The notes under the pieces are model-generated. The model saw only the letters and a program-made list of their open reading frames with translations, was not told the DNA's origin and made no database searches. Positions 30,738 through 41,694 of a DNA stretch of 64,000 nt are shown in pieces (within the stretch, counting starts at the first letter, position 1; each line of letters starts with the position of its first letter). The position numbers were made by a program, and so were the translations under genes. Source of the DNA: Prionace glauca (Eukaryota > Chordata > Chondrichthyes > Carcharhiniformes > Carcharhinidae); contig CM075761.1 in assembly GCA_037974335.1 (NCBI GenBank), positions 13,815,708-13,879,707 of the forward strand, written 5' to 3'.

Positions 30738-31737
30738 CTGCTGCAGTTTTTCGCCACGTAAGTAATAGTCCTTCCTACCATTCTTCCTACCAAAGTGGAC
30801 CACCTCACACTTGCCAACATTAAATTCCATTTGCCATTTCCTGGCTCATTCGCCCAGCCTATCTAGAACCTTCTGGAGACTCTCCACACCCTCCGCACAA
30901 TTTGCCGTTCCCCCAATCTTGGTGTCATCAGCAAATTTCGACACCCTGCACTCGGTTCCCTCCTCCAGATTATCTTTACGTGGCGAAAAACTGCAGCAGG
31001 CGACGGTGCAGAGGGACCTCGGGGTCCTTGTGCATGAGTCGCAAAAACCCAGCCTGCAGGTGCAGCAGATGGTCAGGAAGGCTAATGGGATGCTGGCCTT
31101 CATCGCGAGTGGGATAGAATATAAAAGTAGAATATAAAAGCTGCGGCTGTATAGGGCACTGGTGAGGCCGCAGCTGGAGTACTGTGTGCAGTTTTGGTCG
31201 CCGGACTTGCGCAAGGATATTTTGGCCTTGGGAGTGTAGAGGAGGTTTACTAGTCTGATAGCAGAGTTGAGGGGGTTGAGCTATGAGGAGAGGCTGAATA
31301 AACGAGGCTTGTACTCGTTAGAGTTTAGAAAAATGAGGGGAGATCTCACTGAGACGTGTAAGATGATGAATGGGATGGATAGGATAGAGGTGGAGAGACT
31401 CTTCCCGCTCAGAAAGGACAGTAGGACTAGGGGGCACAGCCTCAAGATAATGGGGAGGCGATTTAGAACGGGATTGAGGAGGAACTTCTTCACTCAAAGG
31501 GTGGTGAATCTCTGGAATTCTCTGCCCGTTGAAGTGGTGGAGGCTGCCTCGCTAAATATTTTTAAGACGCGGGTTGATAGGTTTTTGATAAGCGAGGAGA
31601 TTAAGGGTTATGGGGAGAGGGTGGGTGTGTGGAACTGAGGCACAACAGATCAGCCATGATCTAACTGAATGGCAGGGTAGGCTCGAGGGGCTAGATGGCC
31701 TACTCCTGCTCCTATTTCTTATGTTCTTATGTGCAGT
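30730..31737 (+). mobile_element. LINE C with inverted 5' segment
   Basis: 30975-31737 is a plus-strand LINE C 3' portion (TVQRDLGVLVHES..., YSLEFRKMRGDLTET, FFTQRVVNLWNSLPVEVVE, tail TTCTTATG). 30730-30978 is the next upstream piece of the same element but reversed (it reads FADDTKIGGTANCAEGVESL on the minus strand). The join duplicates about 20 bases (ACGTGGCGAAAAACTGCAGC). This is the expected product of twin priming. Confidence 0.9.
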
Positions 31738-31784
31738 GGGTGGATGACGTGGTGTAGTGGGCGGGGGGAGGGTGTAGTTGGTCC

Positions 31785-32000
31785 AGTTTAAGCGCACATG
31801 AACAACGTGAAGCACTCGGCAACTCTCGAAGCAACATCCAAGAGCAGCCCTCACATGACCCACTGCGTGTATGTCCCCTGTTGGACAACAAGGCGGGCCG
31901 AATCACCTGTGGATTTCAAAAAAGTGACATCAGTAAACATGCACAATTTAGACAGACATTTACGGGACCCACAGAAGCTCAGACTGAAGACAGGTGAGCC
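31785..32000 (-). repeat. Dispersed repeat of unknown type
   Basis: The reversed first 80 bases (AGGGCTGCTCTTGG, GAGTGCTTCA, CTTAAACTGGACCA) match 50332-50425 on the plus strand, so this is a repeat and not an exon, although an open frame and a GACAG/GTGAGC donor-like site are present. Confidence 0.6.
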
Positions 32001-32067
32001 ATAAAATATGTTGGAAGGTCCATACGAATCAATTGATTCCCAGGTACGTCCCAAGTCTCTTGATCCT

Positions 32068-33155
32068 TATTTAGAACAGTTTCTGGTATCCCTCCATCTC
32101 TAGTCCGCTCATGTGCCTATCTAAGTAAGCCTTAAACAACTCAAGCATGCCTGCCTCCACCACCCTACTTGGCAGTGCATTCCAGGCCCCCACAAGCCTC
32201 TGTGTGAAAAACCTCCCTCTAACATCCGAATTGTACCTCGCCCTCCTCACCGCCCATGGCCCCTCGTATTTCTGTATCCAACCGAGGAAAAAGCTTACCA
32301 CTGATCACTCTATCTATCCCCTTCATAATCTTACACACCTCTATTAGATCTCCCCTCTTTCTCCGTCTTTCTAAGGAGAACAGCCCCAATTTGCCCAATC
32401 TCCCCTCATAGCTCCGTCCGTCCATACCAGGCAGCATCCTGGTAAACCTCCTCTGCACTCTCCCCAGGGTCTCCACCTCCTTCCAGTAGTGAGGCGACCA
32501 GAACTGGACGCAGTACTCCAAATGCAGTCCAACCAACATTCTACACAACTGCAACATTAGACGCCAGCTTTTATACTCTATACCCCTTCCTCGCAAGGCA
32601 AGCTTGCCATAAGCCTTCTTCGCCACCTTCTCCACCTGTACTGCCACCTTCAAGACTTGTGTACTGGCACCCCTTGGTCCCTCTGCGTTTCTATACTCTT
32701 CATAGTCCTACATTTATCGTGTAACTGCGCCCTGCATTATTTCTTCCAAAGTGCATCACCTTACATTTATCAGGATTAAATTCCATCTGCCATTTCTCTG
32801 CCCAATATACCAGCCTATCTATATCCTGCTGTATTGCCTGACACTGCTCCTCACTATCAGCAACTCCAGCCGTCTTCGTGTCATCTGCAAACTTGCTGAT
32901 CACACCAGTTACCCCCTCTGCCGAGTCATATTACAAATAGCAAAGGTCCCAGTCCTGAGCCCTGCGGCACACCACGAGTCACAGACCTCCAGCTAGAAAA
33001 AGACCCTTCCACTACTCCCCTCTGTCTCCTATTACCAAGCTGGTCCTCAATCCATCTAGACACCTGTCCTTGTATCCCATGAGCCTTAACCTTTCCCACC
33101 AACCTACCATGAGGGACTTTCTCAAACGCCTTGCTGACATCCACATATCTTCAGG
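32068..33155 (-). mobile_element. LINE D, 5'-truncated
   Basis: Minus strand from FEKVPHGRLVGKVKAHGIQ (33130) through RRQRGVVEGSFSSWRSVT, VPQGSGLGPLLF, FADDTKTAGVADSEEQ, AKKAYGKLALRGRGIEYK, FTRMLPGMDGRSYEGR to FFTQRLVGAWNALPSRVVE and LDRHMSGLEMEGYQ. Frameshifts split it into four frames. Confidence 0.92.
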
Positions 33156-33312
33156 CCCTGCTCCTATAGACCCCGCTTACTTCATGTCCCACCCCCTGGT
33201 CCTGCCCGGTGGGCGCCGCCCAAGTGGCTCCTCTCTCGGGGAGGCTGCAAAGACAAGTGTGTCTCGCTTCATTTAATTCAACTTGTTTAAAATTACATTT
33301 CATTAATTTATC
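33156..33312. other. Unassigned GC-rich spacer
   Basis: Contains CCCGGTGGGCGCCGCCCAAG. No family recognised. Confidence 0.35.
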
Positions 33313-33368
33313 GTTGGGCCGAAGGGCCTGTTTCCCGTGCTGTGTTGTTCTTTGTTCTTTGTTCTTAT
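33313..33368 (+). mobile_element. SINE S1b tail, very short
   Basis: CGTTGGGCCGAAGGGCCTGT, then CCCGTGCTGTGTTG and TTCTTTG units. Confidence 0.85.
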
Positions 33369-33542
33369 ACAGCGTCTTGCCAGAAAGGTGCAGGAGACTG
33401 AATCTGTCACATATCCGTTGTCGGTGAAGGTCGCAATAGGCGAGAAATTGGGTTTGGACCTGAGTTCTCGGCTGTCACGCGGTTTTCCTGCTCACCCCGT
33501 CATCAATGGACAGGGAGTAGTTGTAAACCCGCCCCCCTCCCA

Positions 33543-33580
33543 TGTGTGTGTGTGTGTGTGTGTCTGAGAGAGAGAGAGGG
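33543..33580 (+). repeat. (TG)n(AG)n microsatellite
   Basis: About ten TG units followed by GAGAGAGAGAG. Confidence 0.95.
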
Positions 33581-33754
33581 AGACAAAACAACAAAGTACA
33601 GTATCAGTGTTCTATTTAGCTATTCTTTTGAATTGGTGTTTGAGAGGGAATACATTCTTCAATCTGTTCGCTTCTATCAGCAAATATCTATATTTATATG
33701 TGTGTGCTTGGGCGTGTCTGTGTGTTCGTGTTCCTGTGACTCTCAGGGATTTTG

Positions 33755-34047
33755 TGGTGGCACAGGGGATAGTATTGTTCCCTCACAGCACCAGAGGCAC
33801 TATTCAATCGCAAGCTTGGCCACTGTCTGTGCAGTTTCTGTACGTTCTCCCTGTGTCTGCGTGGGTTTCCTCTGCGTGCTCCAGTTTCTTCCCAGACTCT
33901 GTAATTTGTTCTGGGTAGGTGCATTGGCCATGCTAAATTCTCCCTCTGTACCTGAAAAGGTGTTGGAGTGTTGTGCCAGGGGATTTTTTTTACAGTAACT
34001 TCATTGCAGTGTTAATGCAAGCCTACTTGTTACACTAATGAATTAGC
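33755..34047 (+). mobile_element. SINE S2
   Basis: GGCACAGGGGATAGTATTG, GTTCTCCCTGTGTCTGCG, GGATTTTTTTTACAGTAACT, TCATTGCAGTGTTAATGCAA, CTACTTGTTACACTAATG. Confidence 0.9.
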
Positions 34048-34548
34048 TTCAAACTTTACAAAACGTTTTCCCTCTCTGTGAGATCTTGCTGTGCATATTG
34101 GACCAATAAAATGGAATCTGCTGTCTGAGACTGGGCGGGTGATTAGAATGAACTGGTGATAAAAGTCGAGGGTAAAAAGTATTCTGTCTCAGTCTTTTAC
34201 TCACAATGGGATAGTATTTGAGGTCACATGTCTGTGAAAAGCCACAGCACACGGAAGACATCTTAGCCCATAGGCCCTGAGACAATTGCCAGTGGCTGAA
34301 GGAATGGATAACTGCACAGAATGATTAAACAGAAACAACAAGGGCAGCAAACCGAGTCCAGTAAATGACAAGAAAATCCATGCAGTGAAACAGCCTTTCT
34401 AGAATGAGGAACTGGACACAGGGGACGGGACGTTACAGCCTCACTCTTCCCGAAACTGTAAAATCCCACCTGTGTTCAACAGATCTTCCCATGCCCAACC
34501 CCTCGCCCGCTCATTCACGGGCCAGAGCAATTACAGCCAGGTACCTAC
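34048..34548. other. Intron of GPR139-like gene 1 next to exon 1
   Basis: Single-copy-looking. No other exon found. Confidence 0.4.
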
Positions 34549-34750
34549 CCGGAACACCAACAATCGCCAGGAGTGGATAGTAAAAGCATTGAATCGCATA
34601 CAGAACAATACAAATCCGAAAGGCTGGTGTTATCCACCAATCATCTGCATTAAACTCAGAAATCCAATAGAATAAACTCCTGTCCTTGGTCGGAACTTTC
34701 CAGTCCATTTCTCCCGGATTCGGATCCATTGTCGGAACTTTCCAATCCAT
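34549..34750 (-). CDS. gpr139-like: GPR139-like receptor, exon 1 (gene 1): N-terminus and start of TM1
   Basis: On the minus strand the frame reads ...FYWISEFNADDWWITPAF (extracellular N-terminus) and YAIQCFYYPLLAIVGVP (first half of TM1, the YYPxLAxxGxP signature of GPR139-like proteins), then splits a codon after its first base at CCGG/GTAGGT. Exon 2 supplies TG, making GVPVNIITIV, which restores TM1 exactly. This phase and motif fit is the evidence that exon 1 belongs with the exon 2 6.07 kb away. In-frame ATGs lie at 34750, 34729 and 34708; I chose the first, giving 67 codons here and a 380-residue protein, but the N-terminus is tandemly duplicated (see repeat entry) and a downstream start would bring it nearer to the family's usual short N-terminus. 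No N-terminal signal peptide, as usual for the family. Confidence 0.85.
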
Positions 34751-34768
34751 TTCTCCCAGATTCGGATC
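34685..34768 (-). repeat. 42-bp tandem duplication inside receptor exon 1
   Basis: Two 42-base units (34727-34768 and 34685-34726 on the minus strand) with four differences encode DPNLGEMDWKVPTM and DPNPGEMDWKVPTK. It keeps the frame, so the N-terminus has gained 14 residues. Confidence 0.93.
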
Positions 34769-34769
34769 T

Positions 34770-35455
34770 CTCCTCTCCCTCCCTCTCTCTCCACAGCCGC
34801 TGATCTCTGTTACTGTTGGAATTGTCACTCCCGCTGACTCAGTGGGACAACACAATGAACGGAATCCCTTATTAATAGAAGAGGGAAAATCCCTCCTGAC
34901 ACACTAATCGGATCCATGGAGACACATCAATTACAGTCACTTAACAAACAGTTTCAATTAACCCCGTTCAATCCAACAATTTTTCCCCCCAAAATAGAAA
35001 ATTTACAACCGCGATGGGGCGTTGAGCACCAGAGAAATATGGAAAAGTGGAAATAATGGAAGGTCAGACACGGCAGTGCAGAAGGAGGCCATAGAACCCA
35101 ACGAGCCTGCACTGACTCTGCGACAGAGCATCTTACCCACATTGGAATGATGTGCATACACGTTTTTTTTTTTCAGATCAATGTTAATACTGAAATGTGC
35201 AGGCGTGAAAGGGCCTCTCAATGCACAAATATTGTTGGTTTTGATATAATTTACTTCAAACTTTCACATAAATCTGTTTGTTTTGTACCAGAATATGCCC
35301 GGAAATATTATTGGAAGGATAACATAATTCATTCAACTTTTTGCCATTCATCTCCTCTAATAAATTTGTGAGGCAATTGATTAAGCGTTGAAATAATTCA
35401 CTAAGTTTTTTTGCAGGCTTCAGAGCACTTGAAACAGAATGCTGAGTCACTGGAG
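34770..35455. other. Upstream region of GPR139-like gene 1
   Basis: Presumed promoter and 5' UTR side. A CTATTAATAAGG word on the minus strand near 34870 is a weak TATA-like candidate about 120 bases upstream of the first ATG. Nothing else is recognised. Confidence 0.3.
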
Positions 35456-35459
35456 ACTT

Positions 35460-35755
35460 CACTGGAGCAGCACAGTGGTTAGCACTGCTATCTGAGAGCA
35501 TCAGGGACCCGGTTCGATTCCCAGCTTGATTCACGGTATGGAGTCTGCACATTCTCCCCGTGTCTGCGTGGGTTTCCTCCGGCTGTTTCGGTTTCCTCCC
35601 ACAGTCTGAAAGATATGTTGGTTAGGTGCGTTGGCCTTGCTGAATTCTCCCTCAGTGTACCCATACAGACGTGTGTGGCGAATAGGGGATTTTCACAGTC
35701 ACTTCATTGTATTGTTAATGTAAGCTGACTTGTAACACTAATAAATAATATTAAA
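35460..35755 (+). mobile_element. SINE S2, near full length
   Basis: Head GAGCAGCACAGTGGTTAGCA, B box CGGTTCGATTCCCAGC, tail GGGGATTTTCACAGTCACTT, AACACTAATAAATAATATTA. Confidence 0.93.
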
Positions 35756-35756
35756 C

Positions 35757-36828
35757 CTATGCCTTGCTACTCATTGACTCCTTCCAAACCAACGCAATTT
35801 GCAATACCCTCAACACCCTCAAACGTACCCTAATAGCCTCATAATTACCCTTGCCCCAGCTAAAACTACTGACCCGAGGTTCATGCCTATCCCTTTCCAT
35901 CACTAAGGTGAGCGTAACCGAATTGTGGTCAGTATCACCAAAATGGACACCAACTTCCAAGTCTAGCACCTGGTCTGGCTCATTTCCCAGCACCAAATCC
36001 AATATAGCCTCACCTCTAGTTGGCCTATCTACATACTGAGTTAAAAAACCTTCCTGCACGCGTTGTACAAAAACTGACCCCTCTAAATGGGACGGCGGCG
36101 CGGGCTCGTTGGGCCGAAGGGCCTGTTTCCCGTGCTGTGTTGTTCTTTGTTCTTTGTTCTTTGTTCTAATGAGCTAGAGCTATAACAATTCCAATCAATA
36201 TTAGTAAAGTTAAAATCCCCCATAACAATTACCCTATTACTTTCACTCCTAACCAGGATCGTCTCCGCAATCCTTTCCTCAACCTCTCTAGAACTTTTAG
36301 GAGGTCTATAAAAGACTCCCAACAGGGTGACCTCTCCTCTCCTATTTCTAATCTCCGCCCATACTACCTCAACAGACAAGTCCTCATCAAACTTCCTCTC
36401 TGTGATACAATCACTGACCAATAATGCTACCCCTCCCTCCCCCCACCTCCTTCTCTACTCCGACTAAAACATTTGAACGCCAGGACCTGCAGCAACCATT
36501 CCTGCCCCTGCTCTATCCATGTCTCTGAAATGGCCACAACATCGAAGTCCCAGGTACTGATCCACGCTGCAAGTTCATCCACTTTATTGCGAATACTCTT
36601 CGCATTAAAGTATACCCATTTCAAACCCTGCTCCAAGCCACCCCTGCGATGCTGTGCATTGCAGTCCCCATCTATGCCCCCCTCACTTTCAACCCCTCTA
36701 CTCAGGATCCCACCCCCCCTCCGAATCAGTTTAAACCTAACTGGATAGCCTTAGCAAATTTACCCCCCGGGATATTGGTCCCCCTTTGATTCAGGTGTAG
36801 ACCATCTTGGATACTTTCGACCAGTTTG
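35757..36828 (-). mobile_element. LINE A 5' part: endonuclease domain
   Basis: Minus strand encodes YFNAKSIRNKVDELAAWIST, VVAISETWI (EN catalytic Glu), VTLLGVFYRPP, VIVMGDFNFTNIDWN (GDFN catalytic motif) and FGDTDHNSVTLTL (SDH-type motif as TDH), i.e. an apurinic-like endonuclease typical of CR1. This is the only copy here with the EN N-terminus. It is split by a SINE tail at 36088-36170 and broken by frameshifts; the RT part is missing. Confidence 0.9.
36086..36170 (+). mobile_element. SINE S1b tail inserted in LINE A
   Basis: GGGACGGCGGCGCGGGCTCG to four TTCTTTG units. LINE A continues on both sides at CCCCTCTAA / CTAATGAGCTAGAG, so CTAA is a likely short target duplication. Confidence 0.9.
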
Positions 36829-36838
36829 CTGACTCCAA

Positions 36839-37382
36839 TGTTTTACCCCGGTGCCCTTATTTGCAAGATGGACAAAGGACAAACACAAGTAAAGGTTCAA
36901 CAAGTTTATTAACAATAACACTACTAACCCTTAAATTACCCACATAAAGCAAGAGGATACCCCAAAATCAGATATACTACCCACAAAGATGGTTTGGTTA
37001 AAACTACAGGCTCGATTCTCTGAGTTCCTCTGGTCTGTCGTCACGAAGGTGAGTCTCGATGGTAGCTTCTTCCTTCCTTCCTTCTCTGGTCAGTCTTCCG
37101 AATGATCAAGGGTCGCCTCCTTCACCGAGTCTTCGCTCCTGGTCTTCCTTTATCCACCTGCCTGTTTGCCTTTCCAGAAACTTCTCTGGCTTCCGGCCAA
37201 TGAGGTCCCAGGAGGGACTTCCAATACCCAGTGGGTTTCTTGATGTCTGCCTGACAGGACACCAGGGTCCGCCCCCAGGTGTCCATCTCCATGCTGCTGC
37301 TTACATGTGACCTGTTATCAGGTTAAGCCAACTACAGGAACTCTTGGTGACAGAACGTCTGGCCCAATCTGAGCTTCTAACA
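36839..37382 (-). mobile_element. Probable solo LTR
   Basis: Read on the minus strand it has a TGTTAGAAGC start, an AATAAA signal (GTTAATAAACTTGTTG), TTTACTTGTGTTTGTCC and a GGGGTAAAACA end. The length (about 0.54 kb), TG...CA ends and poly(A) signal fit an LTR of a Ty3-like or retroviral element. No internal region adjoins it. No flanking duplication recognised. Family and age not determined. Confidence 0.45.
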
Positions 37383-37604
37383 ATAGGCCGGTGCATTTCA
37401 ATGGGGTGCAATGATCTCCTGCTAAGTATCAGCAGAGTGCAGGGGAGACTGATGAGTCAGGCCCAGACAGGTTTGTGTATTGTACAACTGGGCTGCCTGA
37501 GATTTGACTGTGTTTGATTTTTAATATGCCCAATTCTTTGAATTAAGATATCCAATTTTATCAGTCTTAAAAGTAGGCCCTGTTTATGTTATCCATAGAA
37601 CATA

Positions 37605-37935
37605 GACTAGATCATGGTGATGGAACCCATAAAATACCTACATTGCTGAAGGAAGCCATGCAAGACTGCACAGACCACAACACCACCCAGCCCCTATGCC
37701 GGTACCCCTATTTATCCTTGCTAATGCCCTCTGGTACTGAGGGGCAATTTAGCACGGCCAATCCACCCAACCCGCACTTCTTTGGACGGTGGGAGGAATC
37801 CGGATTACCCAGAGGAAACCCATGCAGACATGGGGAGAACGTGTAGACTCTACACACACAGTGACCCAATCTGGTAATCAAACCCGGGTCCCTGCCGCTG
37901 TAAGGCAGCGTGTTAACCACTGTGCCACCATGTCG
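37605..37935 (-). mobile_element. SINE S1, minus strand
   Basis: TGCTGAAGGAAGCCATGCAA (tail decayed), AGGAAACCCATGCAGACATG, AATCAAACCCGGGTCCCTGC, CGTGTTAACCACTGTGCCAC. Confidence 0.88.
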
Positions 37936-38054
37936 GGAGTCAATCACTGGCGTTTGAGACGTTGCAAGGTCATCAGCGCCTGTCTAATACAGTAAAAAAT
38001 AAACCACATTCTAATATATTCATCACAACATTTACATGAAATGCTGCTATCCCA

Positions 38055-38325
38055 GACTTGTCATTACTGCTGCCTTACAGCGCCAGGCCCGGGTTTGATT
38101 CCCGGCTTGGGTCACTATCTCTGTGGAGTTTGCACTTTCTCCTCGCGTCCCCTGTGTGGGTTTCCTCCGGGTGCTCCACTTTCTTCCCACACCCCAAAGA
38201 TGTGTAGGTTAGGTTGATTGGCCATGTGAAATTGCTCCTTCGTGTCAGGGGGACTAGCAGGATAGTTATGTGGGGTTGCAGGGATTGTTGACGGTGAAGT
38301 CTCGGATTCTAAGTGGGATTCTACT
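38055..38325 (+). mobile_element. SINE S1, divergent
   Basis: TTACTGCTGCCTTACAGCGC, B box GGGTTTGATTCCCGGC, AAGATGTGTAGGTTAGGTTG. The tail end is decayed. Confidence 0.85.
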
Positions 38326-38329
38326 ATTT

Positions 38330-39190
38330 TTGTTTAACACAGAAGTTAATTTGAAACTTTTTGTTTTCCTTCCCAGACAAACAGGTACTTTCCTGGCTGG
38401 TCCCTTAAGGACACAGTTCTAGTTTGCGCTTAGAGTTTTGATGTAATATCAATCCAGTTGCATAAGCAGCAAAACGAAAGATATCATTGTAAAGGGCACC
38501 AACTCCCTTCCTGTGAACCTCACTGCACCTGAATATCACATCAACCAACTAAAGCAGCGTCACCTTCTGAGAAATGAAGGCCAGAGTACAATTGGGAACT
38601 ATCAACATTTTTAAAATCTTAAGGAGACATTCGACTTCCAGCATTTGTTGAAACTTATTTTTGTAAAAGTCTTTGAATGAGCCAATGAGCCAAATGAGCC
38701 AAACTAATGTGGAAAGTGCATTTCATTTCAGGCTTTGAATATTTCAAAAAAAAACCTCATTGTAAGATATACTAGTTCCTCAACAGAAAACAGAAGATTC
38801 ATTCCTGAAAAATTACATTAAAATTATATCATTGAGTTGACAGCAAATTACCATAATGATATTGATGTTTTAACGAGTGAATTTGGGTAAAAATTTCTTA
38901 CTTATAACGTCTTGTGGAATAAAAAAGACATTCCTTCTCATTTTAAACTTCGCCGGACTGTCAAACATGGGAGCTAAAAAAACATAGCACGGGAATTATT
39001 CATGATGAAAGTGTGCCCGTCAGGCTCCCTTCTCATTTGGTTTAAAACCATCCAGTAATTCCAGTGGACACATGTAGGTTTTGCCTTGTGAAGTGTTGCA
39101 TTATTTGAGGTTGAGTGGAATCCAGTGGTTCAGTTCCGTTTTTACGTTGGCTTCAAGTGAATGGAGTTTATACAGCTTGAAATTCCATGG
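38330..39190. other. No gene seen
   Basis: AT-rich single-copy-looking stretch, the longest repeat-free interval in the right half of the window apart from 56.7-57.1 kb. A CAAATGAGCCAAA-type duplication at 38677-38704 is the only structure noticed. Confidence 0.4.
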
Positions 39191-39196
39191 CATGAA

Positions 39197-39650
39197 CATA
39201 GAACATAGAACATAGAATATTACAGCACAAACAGGCCCTTCGGCCCTCAAGTTGCGCCGATCGCATCAACACCACCAATCTATAGACCTATCTATAACCC
39301 CCAATCCCATTAAACCCCATATACTCATCCAGAAGTCTTTTAAAAGACCCCAGCGAGTTCGCCTCCACCACCGACGACGGCAGCCGATTCCAATCACTCA
39401 CCACCCTCTGAGTGAAAAACTTACCCCTAACATCACCTCTGTACTTCCCTCCCCGCACCTTAAATCTGTGTCCTCTCGTAGCGACCATTTCAACCCGGGG
39501 AAATAGCCTCTGAGAGTCCACCCTATCTATTCCTCTCAACATTTTATAAACTTCTATCAGGTCGCCTCTCAACCTTCGCCTCTCCAGGGAAAAGAGTCCC
39601 AGCTCCCTCAACCTATCTTCATAAGGCATGCCTCCCAGTCCAGGCATGAC
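39197..39650 (-). mobile_element. LINE B 3' end
   Basis: Minus-strand frame 39665-39288 encodes MPYEDRLRELGLFSLERRRL, KMLRGIDRVDSQRLFPRVEM, FTQRVVSDWNRLPSSVVEAN and LLDEYMGFNGIGGYR, nearly identical to the 8.7 kb copy. It begins abruptly at PGLGG. Confidence 0.94.
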
Positions 39651-39654
39651 TTGA

Positions 39655-39965
39655 ATTGAACACAAGGCAGGTTGGACGGTTAAGTTTACTTGGCGCTAAG
39701 ATGTCACTATGAGATAGTTTATGTTCACCTTCAAAGTATTACTGTTTCAGTAGTAGGCAAAGTAGCTGAACGTTGTTTGCCGAATAAGTAACTATTTCAC
39801 AGCCCGCTCTTGTTTTTAGAATCTCTTCCACTTTTATCACCCACAGTCGTTTGTGTCCATAAACTTTTTTTAATAAGTTCGCTGCTGTAAACAAAAACAA
39901 TTCAACATTCAGATAAATGAAATGAAATATGACTCAATATTGACAGAAACAAAAACCGAGCAAGC
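39655..39965. other. No gene seen
   Basis: AT-rich; nothing recognised. Confidence 0.4.
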
Positions 39966-39974
39966 AGCCACGTC

Positions 39975-40235
39975 TATCCCACGAGGCCCTATTCCCGTAA
40001 CCACATATTCCCGTAACCCTGCTAATCTCCCTGACACTAAATGGAAATTGAACATGGCTAATCACCCGAATTCCCACATCTTTGGGGTGTGGGAGGAAAC
40101 CGGAGCACCCGGAAGAAACCCATGCAAACACGGGAAGAACGTGCAAACCCCACTCAGACAGTGACCCAAGACATAAATTGAACCTGGGTCCCTGGCGCTG
40201 TGAGGTAGCAATGCTATCCATCTTGTCCAACATAA
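39975..40235 (-). mobile_element. SINE S1, minus strand, partial
   Basis: CGTAACCCTGCTAATCTCCC, GAGGAAACCGGAGCACCCGG, CTGGCGCTGTGAGGTAGCAA. Confidence 0.87.
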
Positions 40236-40369
40236 TTTTGAGGGAGTTTCCAAAGAATTGAACACACCAGTACAGTGAATGCACAGAGGTGATGGTGACA
40301 TAGAAGAAAGGACAAATAATTGCAAACACAAATCTATCGGCAGGCCTTAAACACAAGAGGATTCAGTAA

Positions 40370-40662
40370 CAACACGGAGGCAGAGTGGTTAACACTGCTA
40401 ACCCCACAGCGCCAGGAATCTGCGTTCGACTCTCGGCCTAGTTCAATGTCTGGGTGGAACCTGCATTTCCTCCCTGTATCTGAGTGGGTTTCCTGCAGGT
40501 GCTCCTTTTTAATCCACAGACTGGAATACGTGTTGGTTGGGTGCATTGGTCATGCGAAATTCTCCCTCAATGTACCCAATACGCCCCAGAGTGTGGGACG
40601 AGGGGATTTTCGCAGTCACGTCATTGCAATGTTAATGTGAGCCTGTTTGTGACATGAATTTA
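40370..40662 (+). mobile_element. SINE S2, near full length
   Basis: AACACGGAGGCAGAGTGGTT, GTTCGACTCTCGGCC, GGGGATTTTCGCAGTCACGT, CATTGCAATGTTAATGTGAG, end GACATGAATTTAAAAAAAAA. Confidence 0.92.
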
Positions 40663-40899
40663 AAAAAAAACTTTTCAACGAGCACTTCTTTCAATGACAA
40701 CCTTTCTTGATTAGTGCCCTGCACCCTCACACCCTCTCCACCTCCAGGGAAACATCTGCGCTCTTAGTACAGAATTTCAGTGATTCCCCATTCACAGGAA
40801 AATATATCGACATATTGATTGTTTTCCTTCAGTACTTTTCCATTCACTGAGATATACCTTCTAAATATATCCCTGCCATCCATTAACTCTATCTACACT

Positions 40900-41222
40900 C
40901 GCTGCCTCAGTAAAGCAGCCAGGATAATCATTCTCTCTTCCACCTTCTTCCATCAGAGAAAAAATACAGAAGTCTGAGGTCACGCACCAATTAATTCAAA
41001 AACAGTTTCATCCCTGCTGTTATCTAACTTTTAAATGGACCTACCTCATATTGCATTGACCTTTCTCTACGCCCTCGTTATGACTATAACATTACATTCT
41101 GCACTATCTTCTTTCTTTCTCTATATCTGGTAAGCTTTGCCTGTATAACGCGTAAGAAACAATACTTTTCAATGTCCTCTATACATGTGACAATAATAAA
41201 TTGAATCAAATCAATCAAATAA
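40900..41222 (+). mobile_element. L2-like LINE 3' end
   Basis: CAGTAAAGCAGCCAGGATAA, CACCTTCTTCCATCAGAG, AAAAACAGTTTCATCCCTGC, TGCACTATCTTCTTTCTTTC, TACATGTGACAATAATAAAT and an ATCAA-type tail. Same family as 29.3-30.7 kb. Confidence 0.85.
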
Positions 41223-41254
41223 TCACAAAACTAAATATTTTAGTTTAATCCTCG

Positions 41255-41560
41255 AACTAACAACTTGTGATCCATTCTGTTATTTTATCTATACCCCTGT
41301 ACAGCCCCTTTGAAACACCCTCATAGCTTGAATTCACAACTAGTTTTAAATAATTTTGGAAATCTGGTAGCATACTCCCAGCATCTTCAATTAGTTGATT
41401 GACGTATCACATAAACATCTACATCCCCGACACTTATCTTTGCAATACCTCATCAGTTACAGGCAGCCAGCCTGAATGTGCTTTTGTATCCCGACTCACT
41501 GTTCCATGCCTGCTCTGAATTATTTATCCAATCCAGGCTGTCAACCTCAGGTCCATGAGC
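41255..41560 (-). mobile_element. Old CR1-like LINE RT fragment
   Basis: Positions of CAGGCAGCCAGCCTGAATGT, CACATAAACATCTACATC and GACAACTTGTGATCC-like words follow the RT region just after GVPQG... on the minus strand of an older CR1 family. Frame is lost. Confidence 0.45.
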
Positions 41561-41694
41561 CACAGTCAGACACCTCGACTATTGTGCGAAATGCTGTGGG
41601 GTTGTTAAAATTCAAATCTATGACATTAATGGATAAACTGTACAGAGCGGTTAACTGACATGTCTACATGGCAAGGGTGTGATTCAGTATGAAC

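Noticed and set aside
31798-32004. Open plus-strand frame with a GACAG/GTGAGC donor, a candidate exon in the receptor intron
   Set aside because: Its first part matches 50331-50425 in reverse orientation, so it lies in a dispersed repeat. The peptide is not recognisable.
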